Assembly (NCBI GenBank): GCA_035236585.1
Contig: CP141132.1
Span: 61,167,880 to 61,231,879 of the forward strand
Origin: Warburgia ugandensis
Taxonomy: Eukaryota; Streptophyta; Magnoliopsida; Canellales; Canellaceae
Length of the DNA stretch: 64,000 bases
Direction of reading: 5' to 3'
The translations under genes and the position numbers were made by a program. The notes beneath the pieces were generated by a model that was not told the DNA's origin, did no database searches, and saw only the letters and a list, made by a program, of their open reading frames with translations. Of the stretch, positions 1-10,626 are shown in pieces (position 1 is the first letter of the stretch; each line of letters starts with the position of its first letter).

Positions 1-969
1 CATCAGAGTAGCGTTGTGCAGTTTGTAGTTTCACTTTTGTGGGCTGGGAAGGAAACCTGCCGCATAGAGTTTGATTCCTCCTGGTGGCTTCCCCCACTCG
101 GAGAACAATCAAAGAAACACCAAAGCATAGAAACGAGATCAATACATTCACTCTCACAGTTCCAGAAGCAAAACACCCTCCCTTGCCTGCCTATCTGCAT
201 CAAGAGTTAGCAAATTGCCCAACGTGGGGAAACCAAACTTGCAGAGTAAGATTTGCATTGGAAGCATTTGAAATTCAATCTCACTGTTGCCTCATTCATC
301 CTCTCAAAATCTGATAATGCTGCCACTTCTAATGCGAGAGCTATTTAGCCCATATGAACATGGGAAGGAAAACCGTATGAAGCCCATTAGGTATTGATAT
401 TAAGCTCATCATCTGAATCTTGACACCAGCCCATCCGATTAAAAATAAGGCAGAAAAGCACAACTGCTACTACATATTCTACGAGGGATGTCATACTTCG
501 TTAACAGAAAATATGACTGATTGAAAATATAGTGGCCACTTATTTAGTGATCCTTACTACAGATGATCCATGCACTAATTCTCAACCGCCCAAGGTAACT
601 CAGCCAATATTGGAAACTAACAAAGACCATATGGATTTCTTGGGATCCATAAAAAGGATCACCTTGTTTGAGATTGGAGGTAATTCGGCTTTTCTAATTC
701 CTTCGAAGAAGTGATTGCAGCAGCTTTTCTATTAAGTTGCGAAATCACGCTGGCCTTCTCTCCCTTAGGCACTAGGACCTCAAGTGGGTTTGTGTATCTT
801 TCGTCTTGGTTTAGGTACATGAAATCATTAATTGTGAACTTCAGGGTTTTGTTGTTTGAGATAGTAGATAGGAAATTCTAGTTATGGACAATAAACTATG
901 TGTCTTTTAGAGGAAAGTTGAAGCTTGTACAACCCTAGCTCTCTAATATGTCGCCCCTGCTGATACAAA
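1..969. other. no recognisable gene
   Basis: I see only short, overlapping open frames on both strands with no recognisable protein family, and no clear repeat. The stretch is AT-rich and may be old transposon or intergenic sequence. Confidence 0.4.
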
Positions 970-1140
970 ATCCTGGCTCCACCCTCAGATGATGGGATGG
1001 ACTAAAGGCAAAGATTTCACCTTCAAACATATGTTTCAATCTGCAAATGAGGCTGCTGATAATCTAGCTTGACAAGGAGTGGTAACGACTGATTTTATAA
1101 TTACACGCTACCTGGTTCTAAAGGAACGAATAGCAGCACA
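970..1140 (+). pseudogene. remnant of a LINE-type RNase H domain
   Basis: The plus-strand frame around 992-1,095 reads a stretch with the pattern F-K-H-x-F-x-x-A-N-E-A-A-D-N-L-A, a stop, then Q-G-V. The AN..AD.LA..GV pattern is typical of the C-terminal RNase H domain of plant L1-type LINEs, where it marks the end of the fold. The frame is interrupted by a TGA directly after the ADNLA motif. No reverse transcriptase is recognisable upstream within the window, so this is a scrap. The motif is seen directly; the family call is inferred from this short motif only. Confidence 0.4.
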
Positions 1141-1804
1141 AAGATTAGATTTTAACAGTCAATTTCGGTTACAGTGGATCCACATGTTTTTGTGTCTACT
1201 GCAGTTCATTTTGTTCCAGTTGCATGTTTTCTCCCATCAATTCACGATGCTCTGATTTCTTTTTCAGTTGGAGTGAGATTTGATTCTCTGTTGCTACTAA
1301 ACTGTTCATATGCAGTTCTCTGGCTTCGGTGGGATGGGAGTTGGCAGTTTTTTGTGTTAGTGGCTTAGTCTTTAGCTGTGGCGATTGATGTTTTTTCTTG
1401 GGTTGTTTTTTCTAAACAGCTATAATACAGTAAGAAAAGAAAAAATGGCATAGATTCAATAGTAGAAAAAAACAATGATAGAAAATGCAGCCTCAACTGC
1501 AGATTTTGATCATCTCTACTCAAGTACACACATACAATGTGAATGAAAGGTTTCGATTCACTAATTCAATCTCACAACATGCAAATCGAGAAAAGGGAAA
1601 CATAAAAATTAATCTTCATCCTATTCATTTCTCTTATATGAAACAAGTGTATCCTCATGTATGTGCAGAAATCACAAAAGAGAGAAATAAGTCTACTGAT
1701 TAACACTAATAAGCTTAATGATTCACTACACCTAGACTTTCCTAAAATAACATAAGAAGGAATATCAATTCTACCTTGGTATCAAAACAGTGCAGTTTCA
1801 ACAT
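1141..1804. other. no recognisable gene
   Basis: AT-rich sequence with short spurious open frames. I recognise no exon, RNA gene or transposon end in it. Confidence 0.35.
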
Positions 1805-1894
1805 CTATGGATTCTTGATCAGCTTTGCATCGCTTTCAGTCCAAGTGAAGGGCACTGCCACTTCGGTGTGGGTATATGCTAACACATCAAACAC
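1805..1894 (-). pseudogene. orphan terminal exon, unidentified protein
   Basis: On the minus strand a good 3' splice site (pyrimidine-rich run ending TTTTCAG) at 1,895 is followed by 29 sense codons and a TAG. The peptide begins VFDVLAYTHTEVAVPF and ends SDAKLIKNP. Its composition looks like a real folded protein end rather than random translation, but I do not recognise the family. No upstream exon that joins it in frame was found between here and 3.8 kb, where an ACA ATPase fragment and a GRF-like fragment lie instead. It may be the last exon of a broken gene, or a captured exon. A chance splice site before a short open frame cannot be excluded. Confidence 0.3.
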
Positions 1895-1984
1895 CTGAAA
1901 ATCAAGGAAGTGCAATCACAAAACATCAAAGAAGAAAGTGAAATTCAATACAATGAGATAGAGACTGAAAAGGTTCATCAAGAC

Positions 1985-2075
1985 ATGGCAAGTAATGCAA
2001 GATGCAATTTACCGCATAATGGGTTCAATCTCTCTCATATTTCTTTATCACTCTTTTTCCTCGAGCCCTTGAACA
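1985..2075. repeat. direct repeat, left copy, abutting the ATPase fragment
   Basis: About 90 bp, starting ACATGGCAAGTAATGCAAGA and ending near TTCCTCGAGCCCTTGAA, recur with few mismatches at 2,909-2,998. Similarity to the Ca2+-ATPase family stops within a few bases of the right edge of this copy, so the repeat marks the truncation point of the ATPase fragment. Confidence 0.8.
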
Positions 2076-2077
2076 TT

Positions 2078-2761
2078 GTCTCCCACCACCAAATCATATA
2101 TAGAGACCTTCTGTCTGTACCCATCCCTAATCACTTGAACAGATATCTTCTTTTTCTCCTTATCCAAATCCTTCAATTGCAATGACTGTCTATAGTCACT
2201 AATTGCAATAACAGTAGCTACTAGGAGAATGCTTAATAAGATTCCTAACCCATCATACATGCCCTTTGGCCACCCTTCAGTTGCAAGTCTAACACCAATG
2301 GAAACCACAGCATAAACCATGAGAATTATCAGAGTCAAGTCCTATAGTGCTTCCCATACAAACATCTAGAAGCTTCTAGGAGGTTTCTCAACATATTTGT
2401 TGAAGCCATAAATCTTCTGTCTGTGAGGTATATCACCTATACTGACACCATCTTTTAGTGAAACAGAGACTTTCTATGCTATCCCCTCTACTCCGTGATG
2501 GTGTTTGAAACTCTTGAGATCATGCCCATGGACAATAGATGCAAGCTCATTAGGGTCAATGTAAAAACCAGCTTCTGCAACCTCTGCAAAAAGTTGGGTT
2601 TCAACTTGATTACCAGCTATACAGAGCAAACATGAACACAAAACTCAGGAAAATATACCATACATTCAACCCTTCAGGTTCATAGAATAAGTTGTGAAGA
2701 TCATACCATCGATAAAATCAAGTGCTACTTTTTGGACGTGTAGAGCAACTTGAAGTTTTTC
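2078..2761 (-). pseudogene. fragment of an autoinhibited Ca2+-ATPase (ACA, type IIB P-type pump)
   Basis: ACA pumps move Ca2+ out of the cytosol across the plasma membrane, ER or tonoplast and are released from autoinhibition by calmodulin. Two exons are visible on the minus strand: 2,707-2,761 (calmodulin-binding region, EKLQVALHVQK) and 2,078-2,626, separated by an 80-bp GT-AG intron that joins them in frame. The second exon carries the conserved GFYIDPNELASIVHGHD region, the first transmembrane segments (DLTLIILMVYAVVSIG) and KDLDKEKKKISVQV, then ends abruptly after DLVVGD, so the actuator domain end, the phosphorylation site and the rest of the roughly 1,000-residue pump are missing. Three in-frame TAG codons interrupt it (2,474-2,476, 2,366-2,368, 2,342-2,344), two of them in the PPRSF-MFVWEAL segment. 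The wording is nearest to ACA4/ACA11-like proteins as I recall them. A dead fragment. Confidence 0.9.
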
Positions 2762-2908
2762 CTGGCAGAAGATCAAATCAATAATAAGGTTAGGGTAGTA
2801 GTAATAAGTTCATTACTTTCAACTTTCAGAAATCAATAGAAAAATCTGCTTGATGGGATTCTTTCAAGAAGGGGTTGTCATAAATAAGATAGTAGTGAAA
2901 TCATAAAA

Positions 2909-2998
2909 CATGGCAAGTAATGCAAGATGCAATTTGCCGCTTAATAGCTTCAATCTCTCTCATATTTCTTTATCACTCTTTTCCCTCGATCCCCTGAA
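2909..2998. repeat. direct repeat, right copy
   Basis: Matches 1,985-2,075 base for base apart from scattered substitutions. It lies upstream of the ATPase exons on their own strand, so the fragment sits between two direct copies of the same sequence. Confidence 0.8.
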
Positions 2999-3156
2999 AT
3001 TCAAATAAGACAAACACATGGAAGAAGATTAAAACAAGGCTTTAAAGAGTAAAGATTCATCTTTTTCCTTCTTGGTAAGTAGAATATTACCTGTTTTCAA
3101 CAGACTCTTTGTCAGTCTCCATATTGAAATTCCATCTCACAAACTTCACCAAATTC

Positions 3157-3238
3157 CTTGGTCTGTAGTCAGTAGCATTAGAAGGTATGTTGCGATAAAG
3201 GTTTTCACGCCTTGGTCTATAGTCAGTAGCATTAGAAG
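3157..3238. repeat. two 28-bp direct repeats, period 54
   Basis: A 28-bp unit starting CTTGGTCTGTAGTCAGTAGC at 3,157 recurs at 3,211 with one substitution. In the minus-strand reading this makes the peptide SNATDYRPR appear twice. It is probably a small slippage or insertion duplication. Confidence 0.8.
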
Positions 3239-3346
3239 CCCATATTTCTTTAACTTGGTGAAACTTCCTTCCGGATATAATGAGTTCTTCAATTAGCATA
3301 GCAGTATCTTCATAGATGAAGTAAGTGTAGTTTTTAAAAATAAATT

Positions 3347-3735
3347 TTACATAAACATAGAGACAATCATTAAAATGACAATAACAAGTAGAAGTCCACA
3401 AAGGAGATATACTACTACATTGAATGATGACGATGGGGCATTAAATACGAGAGAGACATGGTCACTCCCTCTATCTTATAATGCATTGGTGGACTTCGAC
3501 ACCACATTTTGATTGAACCTCCTATCATCCAATAGTTCTCTGCGACGCATTGTAGTCCCAATTGGTGGTAAGGGTGGTAGCTCAACTAGCATGTAGTTAT
3601 CAAGCCAGATGAACCACCCCATATGTTGTTAGTTGGCAGGGCAACGAAAGTACCACTTGCCACGGTTAGGCTTTGAACGCACCTGGAGTAATAACATAGG
3701 CCCTTAACCGCATGCGATTGACTTTGTTCTAAGAT
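3347..3735 (-). pseudogene. degenerate GRF-zinc-finger-like protein with C-terminal membrane segment
   Basis: One minus-strand frame from about 3,735 to the stop at 3,347 shows an incomplete zinc-binding pattern: A-C-G, then P-N-R-G-K-W-Y-F-R-C-P-A-N and M-G-W-F-I-W. This resembles the GRF zinc finger (a nucleic-acid-binding finger found in many small plant proteins: Cys...GR.(F/W)(Y/F).C...FFxW). A basic stretch (TTMRRRELL) follows, then a strongly hydrophobic segment (VVVYLLCGLLLVIVILMIV) just before the terminal stop, as in small plant GRF proteins that end in a membrane anchor. Three in-frame stops lie inside: after ACG, after CPAN, and at 3,476-3,478. The finger lacks a second early Cys. 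The family assignment rests on pattern only. Confidence 0.5.
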
Positions 3736-3739
3736 TTCT

Positions 3740-4270
3740 TTATTGGAGGCTAAGTTCTACTTAGGAGAGCTATACTACTCACACTAATACATTGCTTGCA
3801 GTTACATATATTAAATTTGTCAGTTTGTGGTATCACTATATACTTTGCCCATTTATAATGTTCTATTTGATCCAACAAATGATTGCTTTTTATATAAGCT
3901 CTTCCACATATTATGGTTGTCATGTTTTTGTGCTCTTCATGTTTCTGATTTGAATGCTATTTTTTAATGATTATAGGTCAAATGTTATTGGCTGCATTAT
4001 TTTTGTTTAATTTTGTTTTAGTGGAAAGAAAGAAAGCATACCTTGTACGATTTCACAGAATACGATTCATAAGATAACAAGTAGTTAAGGCACTTATATT
4101 AGTGGAAAGAAAGAAAGCATGAAACTACAAAAGAACTTTGTCTCTAGATTAATCAAATACGCCCAAGTCAAGTAGCTACATTGATCAATAAATGAAACAA
4201 AGATATTCATAATACAATAAGGATCTCATTTTTAAGATAATCTAAAGACATGCCTTTTCAGAAGATGCTG
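3740..4270. other. no recognisable gene
   Basis: AT-rich, no exon or transposon end recognised. A short direct repeat (GTGGAAAGAAAGAAAGCAT) occurs at about 4,021 and 4,101. Confidence 0.35.
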
Positions 4271-4383
4271 CAGTGAATAGAATCTGAAAATAAATTTTGC
4301 AGTGAATATCATATTACAAACTCATTCAGTGAATAGGATCTGAAAATAAAATTTTCTAGTGAATGTCCTCTTACAAACTCATT
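4271..4383. repeat. tandem duplication of a 55-bp unit
   Basis: The unit starting CAGTGAATAGAATCTGAAAA at 4,271 is repeated from 4,326 with several substitutions and ends near ACAAACTCATT in both copies. Confidence 0.75.
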
Positions 4384-4662
4384 GTCTCACCGCAAGATAT
4401 TATCAAGCACAATAGAAAGAAAAAAAGGAATATCTATAGAACACAAATTTTCAGGAGGAAAACCATCACTTTTGCCTTTCTTAGAAAACTATGAACTTCC
4501 AAATCTGGGCTGATAGTTACTGGATTTTCATTTATCATTTTTCTTTGTATCAATGGATGAATTTTATTAGAAGATGGGAGATTTACTTCAAAGCAATGGC
4601 CGATGACTACATTGTCCCATCAAATCTTGACAAGTTGCATTTGAAATAAGGAGAAGCAGGCT

Positions 4663-4884
4663 TTCATTCTACTAGCTAGTTCGGTATTCATTTACTTGGG
4701 AGTAATCCTGGTCGGCCTACAAACTAGGGATCGTGTTTGTTTTCCCATATTTTGCTGCTTTGCGTTGACACTATGTTCAGATAAGAAAGAGTTTCATTCC
4801 ACTAACTGATTCTGTGTTCATCTATTTGAAATTATCCATACTTGTCTTACAAACTAGGGACTATGTGTGTTTTCCCACATTTAA
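4663..4884. repeat. imperfect tandem duplication, period about 129 bp
   Basis: TTTCATTCTACTAGCTAG... at 4,663 and TTTCATTCCACTAACTGA... at 4,792 introduce two ~90-bp segments, both containing TACAAACTAGGGA and a GTTTTCCCA end. Divergence is considerable, so the duplication is old. Confidence 0.6.
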
Positions 4885-5805
4885 GAGTAAATAGGCTTCA
4901 CAGTATAGTGCACATGCAGTAGATTTGAAGCATCCACTAATCAGATCCAAGTAAACATAAAAAACTGTGGAAGATCCCACTTTAGATAATTTCTCTGCTT
5001 TGGGATTGATCCAGACTATTTATCTGATTTCTTCTATGTGGATATCTAGCAACCAAAAAATAACCTATTTAGAATATTCTAGCTACCAATTAAAAGTTTG
5101 TCTTGTCACTGGTTGGAGGATTAGAATTTCTGTATAAGGCACTAATCCACATTGATGCTTGAGTGCTGCAACTATCCTAAATGCATGACTTTTGGGCCAT
5201 TGGATACAGAATTTGTAATTGACTCCTAAATTCATCATCCAGTTACTCGCAAGGTAAGGAGTTTCATTCATGGGTTATCCTTGGTCAATTCAATAATGCC
5301 AATATTAATTTATGAGATGCGGTATCATGGCTAGTTCTGTAAAAGATTTAAGACAGACTAGTTCAATAAAAGAGAAGTTGAAGCACGCCAAAACAAGTAG
5401 TTTTCTCTTATTTCATACAATAGCAAGGTTGCAGACATCCTGACTGCAAACCTATTAAGAGAAAGACATTGTATCTTGTATCTTGTACTAGTTTCATACA
5501 ATGAACAAGACCTTCACTATGTTTGTTTATGACTCCTGAATTAAATATGATTCATGCACTCAACGAGATCATGAAAAGTCCAGAAAAGGGAAATTTAGAC
5601 TGTAGAATAGGCAGGGAGAAGAACAAGGAAAGCAAGCTAAAAGACTCCAGGCGGCATCATTTTTAGGTTTACCCTTAAATCAGCTGGTTTTACCCTTCAA
5701 TCCAAACAAAAAGTGCGAAATCCACAACAAATCGCAGACCAAGAACTATATAATATAGATCATTCCACAATAAACGAGATTTCACAGAAGAAAAACATAC
5801 CTTGC

Positions 5806-5809
<4 letters not shown>
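4885..5809. other. no recognisable gene
   Basis: Short spurious frames only. I see no domain, RNA gene or repeat structure. Confidence 0.35.

Positions 5810-5872
<63 letters not shown>
5810..5872. repeat. (GA)n microsatellite, about 62 bp
   Basis: Uninterrupted AG/GA dinucleotides. Its length makes it likely to be polymorphic. The sequence after it (5,880-6,280) is less AT-rich than its surroundings. Confidence 0.98.
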
Positions 5873-5875
<3 letters not shown>

Positions 5876-6068
5876 ACTTGTGCGAGATTGCAGGGAAGTT
5901 GTATTTTACCCTCAACAATTTGGGTTTTGTGCCCAAGCAAATCTAGGGTTTTTAGTGAGATGCTAGATTTTCTCCCAGCTAATGCAAAGTGGGTTTTTGC
6001 AAGCGACCAAGATAGATCTCGTGGAGTAGTTGCTTTTGGAATGTTTTGCTGGCGAACTTTTTTCCCCC

Positions 6069-6205
6069 TTGCTTGTTAGGACTTCAATCCGGTGCCGGCT
6101 AACTGCTTTTCCACCCTGCTTGTTGGGACTTGGATAAGGTGCTGGAGAAATATTTTTCCCCTCTGCTTGCTGGGACTTGGATCTGAACTCCGGCGAAGGG
6201 AACCT
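6069..6205. repeat. degenerate tandem repeat, 47-bp unit, about three copies
   Basis: CTTGCTTGTTAGGACTT at 6,069, CTGCTTGTTGGGACTTGG at 6,116 and CTGCTTGCTGGGACTTGG at 6,163 start three 47-bp units that also share a GGTGC(C/T)GG core. Confidence 0.7.
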
Positions 6206-6389
6206 GCTTCCTGCTCCTCTTCGGGCCTTCCTTTATGGGATGAAGAAGATGCCCTTCACTCTCTCTTTCTCTCTCTCTAAAAAACCTTTGTTTTCATTTG
6301 ATTTTTCTCTCTTTAAAGAGGAGCAAACTTTACATTGAAACAGAATTTGGCATATTTGAAATAACACCAAACATATCAACATGATAAAA

Positions 6390-6585
6390 GTTAAATAAAC
6401 ATGATATTATAGATATGCCGAAGATATTGCAGTTAAATAAATTTGATATTTCAGATATGCCAAAGATATCGCAGTTAAATAAACTTGATATCTCACATAT
6501 TCTAAAGATATTGAGGTTAAATAAGGTGCACATTTGAGATATGCCATGATATCTCAGAAACGCCAAACATACACAGTTAAATAAA
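6390..6585. repeat. minisatellite, 42-bp unit
   Basis: Units start GTTAAATAAA at 6,390, 6,432 and 6,474 (42 bp each), then 6,516 (a 60-bp variant), with a last partial unit at 6,576. Each unit contains a GATAT...GATAT(A/T)G core. The minus-strand translation repeats a peptide like LFNCDIFGISEIS, which is a by-product of the repeat and not a gene. Confidence 0.85.
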
Positions 6586-7148
6586 CCCCCCTAAGTCTTA
6601 TTCTTCAGTTTGGGGTGAGTAAACAACTATGCCACTTCGATTGGAATATAAAGGAACTTGAAATCGTAGGTGGTGGTCAGAGTCTTATACGTTGTTATGA
6701 TTTTCCTAAATGTATATGTTTTTTTTCAGGGACAGCAACTGATTGTATCTGTTGTCCCTTTATCATGTATGCTTTTGGAATTGATCATAGTTCTCTAGGT
6801 AGCTGAGGAGACATTTAAGAATTATACCCAAAGTTTCAACATTGGAGAAAATGCAATGATTCAACATTAGGTGTCCAAGTGTTAAGTAGGATAAACTTAA
6901 TATTGTATGTGATTTGCAAATTGAAGGACTCAAAGTAAGAACTTGGGAAGTTTTCCTAGTCTATGGTCCACAGTTCACGTTACTCCAATCAAGATAGATA
7001 AATGAGGGTTTAGACGTGATTAAATGTGCTAGGTCGTACTTTGTTCCCTGTTTAAATCTTGGAATATTTTCTTCTAATCACTATGCATTTGATTAGCCAG
7101 CGATGAAAAAGAAGCAAATAAACTAGAATCATGAATGCTGACCCTTAC
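6586..7148. other. no recognisable gene
   Basis: Short open frames only; nothing identified. Confidence 0.35.
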
Positions 7149-7398
7149 CAGAGTTTGAGATATCAACGAATTCGTAAGCACAGAACAATGAATGTTCAAG
7201 CTCCTCTGACTTCTCCAGAATGCTCCATATCATTCCAGTAGTCTGTGGAATCAGATTACGTGACTGAAGACATGACTGAATTATGAGTCCTGTGAAAATC
7301 TGTTGTCTAGCGCAAAGGACTATATTTGCTTCCGAGTAACAAGGGCTTTTGCCCTTGAGATCAGTCACATTTTCCTTAACTGCTTTGGGAGAGACATC
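7149..7398 (-). other. possible isolated internal exon, unidentified
   Basis: A minus-strand open stretch of 250 bp is bounded by a plausible acceptor (TTGACATAG at its upstream edge) and a donor (CTCTG|GTAAGG at 7,149/7,148). The peptide includes VKENVTDLKGKSPCYSEA, QQIFTGLIIQSCLQS and EELEHSLFCAYEFVDISNSG, which looks protein-like (mixed amphipathic helices), but I do not recognise a family. It lies 190 bp downstream of the LYK4-like gene on the same strand with no connecting exon seen. It could be a remnant of another gene or a chance open frame. Confidence 0.25.
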
Positions 7399-7588
7399 CT
7401 ATGTCAATGAATGCGGACATATGCAATAGAGAATTTCTGGTGGGAAAATATGCAGTCCGCCGGCATACAGAATGTATTATTTGATCTCAATAGTTATATA
7501 TAGACAACACGATGGATCATTTTAGATGTGAGCCTGCAAATTTACAGAGTTTGGGAATGCTTCTTATTGACTGTGTCTATCTAGTTTT

Positions 7589-9628
7589 CTAACCTATCCC
7601 GGGCTTTGAAGAACTTTCATAGGTCGAAATTTGATCCCCTTCAGGTAAATCTTCAACTAATCTTGCTAACTTCTCAACAACCTCTTCTGCACTCGGTCTC
7701 AAAGACGGGTCTTCTTCCACACAGGCACTTGCGAGTTTGGCCAAGGTAATTGCCGCTTTTAATGAGTAGGCCTCTCCCAGTGCAGAATCCATCCAATGCC
7801 TCAGATCATCTGCATCGTCTGACTGTAATAGACCTTTGATCATCTGTGAGAGCTGGGTGCTTTCTCCATTTTTATCAGGTCTTGCTATGGGAGGTTGGGC
7901 AGATAAGACCTCTAGCAATACCACCCCAAAAGCAAAGATATCGATGCTTGGAGCAATGGTTCCATGCTCTAAATACTCAGGTGCAAGATACCCTCTGCTC
8001 CAGGACATGTTCCTTGTTGAAAGGATTTGTGGATCTTCTGAGTCATTTTCGGAGCATTTTCTCATGCCAAAATTTGCGAGCTTTGCATTGAATTCTTCAT
8101 CTAAGAGAATATTCGTGCTCTTTATGTTCTGGTGAACGTAGCTTGGAACCATTATATGGTGCATGTAGTGTAAACCCAAGGCCACATTGAGACAGATTCT
8201 CAGCCTCTGGTTCCATGTCAAGAAGCAGTAACAGGAAGCAATGAACTAGCTTTTCATTGCTAAACCACCATGAAGCCAATCTTTCAAGGACCCATTCTTT
8301 GCATATTCAAAGACCAGATATGAATCAGAGCCTTCGCCATAGCATATGCCCAGAAGCCAAGCAATATTAGAATGGCGGTGGGTGTCATTGAAAAGTTCTA
8401 ATTCGATCTTGGATATGGTTTCTGCATTTATCTTCATTATTGCTAGATTCTTCCCATTGAGACGACCATGAAACATAGACCCCTCAATGTGATTGCTTGA
8501 ATTGAAGTCATCTGTTGCCCTTCTTAGCTCCTCTATAGAGTATGTATCCACTGCTACTTTGTGCGGCGTATAAGCACGGTTTTGATCATTGAGGTGTTGA
8601 GGTTCCTCTAATGCCTCTTTCAGTTCGCAAGTAGTTTTGACATTTAGCTGTTGCAACTCCACGTCTCCAGTCTTACCTAAGTCTGTTTTTCTCCTCCTTT
8701 GGATCACCAAAATGGTGGCACCCACGGCAGCACTCGCTAGCACTGAAGCTCCACTAAGTCCAATATAGAGTCCTAGCTCATGCAATGGTACTTTTCTTGA
8801 ATGGTTCCTCGAGACATTCATTACTGGGATACTGGTGTAAGTGAAGTCTGAGTTTGGATCATGGGCCTTCAGCAGGGGACTAAGAATTGGTTTCTGGGAC
8901 AGTGGAATCAAAATGGTAGAATTTATTGGTAAATTTTCAGATTCAAATGTTCCTGAACTGTTATTCGCAGTGACTATGGCTTCTACAGTAGTATTAAACA
9001 CAGAAGCCAAGGTAGCAACAGTCTCACCTTCATATATAGGATAAGAAAGTAGCAAGTTCACTCCTTGAGTAAGCTGAACAGTAGTTGGACAGCCACAAAA
9101 GAAGGGAATCAGCACCTGAACTTTGTTTAAATGCCATGGTGAAAGATTTGGGTTCTTCTGTCTAATCGCTTTGCAAGATGTCAAGCCTTCCAAGGAAGCT
9201 GCTATTCCATAGAAGCTCTCGCCTTCGATGGCATTTTTTGCCACTTCAGCCAGGAAAATCTGTGTTTTACATCGACAATCTATTGGTATAAGCAAAGGCT
9301 GATTCATCGGAAGAATATCTGTGTCATTTGGAAGGCCGCTTGCTTCTGCAATTGCCGCATGGTTGAAGCCGAAGTTACTGCTCAGGTTTGATAGTGCGTA
9401 GTAGTATGAATTGGTGTAGAACAACATGAATGTCGAACACTGATTCTGCAATCCATTGGCATCACAACGTTGATAAGCAGACGGTTCTATTGTGTTGGCT
9501 TCACAGTTCAATGCACTCGATTCTTCTGATGCTACCTGCTTGAGCAATCCTTCTTTCATGAATATAATGGATACCCAGATGAAGATGATCAAAGCCCTCA
9601 AATACAAGCTCCTGATAAGAGCTTCCAT
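7589..9628 (-). pseudogene. LYK4: LYK4/LYK5-like LysM receptor-like kinase, split by one in-frame TAG
   Basis: LYK4/LYK5-type receptors sit in the plasma membrane and bind chitin oligomers through extracellular LysM domains, signalling with CERK1. The intronless frame has 679 codons, normal family length, starting at the ATG at 9,628. Visible: N-terminal signal segment (about 4-24); Cys pairs CRC (118-120) and CGC (178-180) separating three LysM units; a TM helix (about 285-309); then a kinase-like domain with the Lys of AIMK (399). The domain is a pseudokinase: HRD is HQN (499-501) and DFG is NFG (519-521), as expected for LYK4-type proteins that rely on an active partner. The oddity is TAG at codon 461 (8,246-8,248), after GGLAMKS; the frame resumes at once with FIASCYCFLTWNQRLR, a stretch family members share. 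No frameshift is seen. It is either a recent null allele or pseudogene, or a sequence error. Truncation there would leave ectodomain, TM and half the kinase domain. Confidence 0.93.
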
Positions 9629-10626
9629 GAACAATAGCCAGTGAAGAAACTGATAGAACTCACCAGTTTTGAATCGTTTGGATCACAAGAAAGTACTGTT
9701 ACCAGGTGCTCAGCAGAGCTGTTTTTATTTTACTCTTGGGTGTAGCAACATGGTGTTTTTTATCTCTGTTTCCAGCTGTTGCTGTTCCCTATCACCTTGG
9801 GCTTGATTCCAATGGCAAAAGGAAGGTAGTTAACTAAAACTTCTACTACTGGTACTCAAAATCTCGTATGTAACTACTTACTCTCCTTGGGCTTGAATCC
9901 CAATTGACAGTTCCATTACTCATTGCCACATAGAACGCACTCACGCATACATGTACACAGTACACTGCACATTAATACATATATGTAAAATTACTATTCA
10001 CCCACTAATGATTTGATAGAAGCCAGACTATTTTCGGACACAGACTGGCACTGCGTAAATATCCCATTAAACATCCATGTATGTGAATGAAGATAAATAT
10101 ATATCTGTCCAGTATATAGTTACTTGATTCATGGGGAAGTAACTTCCAAGCTTCTATGGAAGCTACAGTCCTCACTCTCATGTATGGTTTAAGTTTCAAG
10201 TGATATCTAAGCATGGTAGTTTCACGTGTGAGTTACATGTATGTATGTGTGAATGTATGGTGATAGGAAAGTTGGGTTAATCAAGGTAGTGCTTTGTGTG
10301 AAGATTGAGAGGATGAGACAAGTGTGTATGGTAAAGATGAGACAGAAGATAGGGTATGTTAGCAAACAAGGGTCAAATAGCCATTCATGCCCTAAGTTGA
10401 CAATTGCAAAGATAAAGTCTACATGTTTAGTGTGCCATAGACCATGAATATATCAGATTGCTAGTACTTGTAAATGACAGAAACACCCTCTAGGACATCA
10501 TCCGACTATTTGGGCCAGTTTTAAAGATTGTTACCCGTTCATCAAGTGCACATGCACTCACGTGCAGCCCACTTCGCTCCACTAAAATACAACTGCTAAA
10601 AGGCTAAAACAGGAGTCTTACTATAA
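9629..10626. other. upstream flank of the LYK4-like gene
   Basis: This should hold the promoter and 5' leader of the minus-strand receptor gene, but I cannot place a convincing TATA box or start site. Beyond about 9.9 kb the sequence is ordinary AT-rich intergenic DNA with short spurious frames. Confidence 0.4.

Noticed and set aside
3087-3401. Minus-strand 104-codon frame as exon 1 of the ACA ATPase
   Set aside because: The end (FNMETDKESVENR) vaguely recalls the ACA N-terminal region and is followed by GTAATA, but the splice phase does not join the next exon in frame and the frame contains an internal duplication. Not supported.
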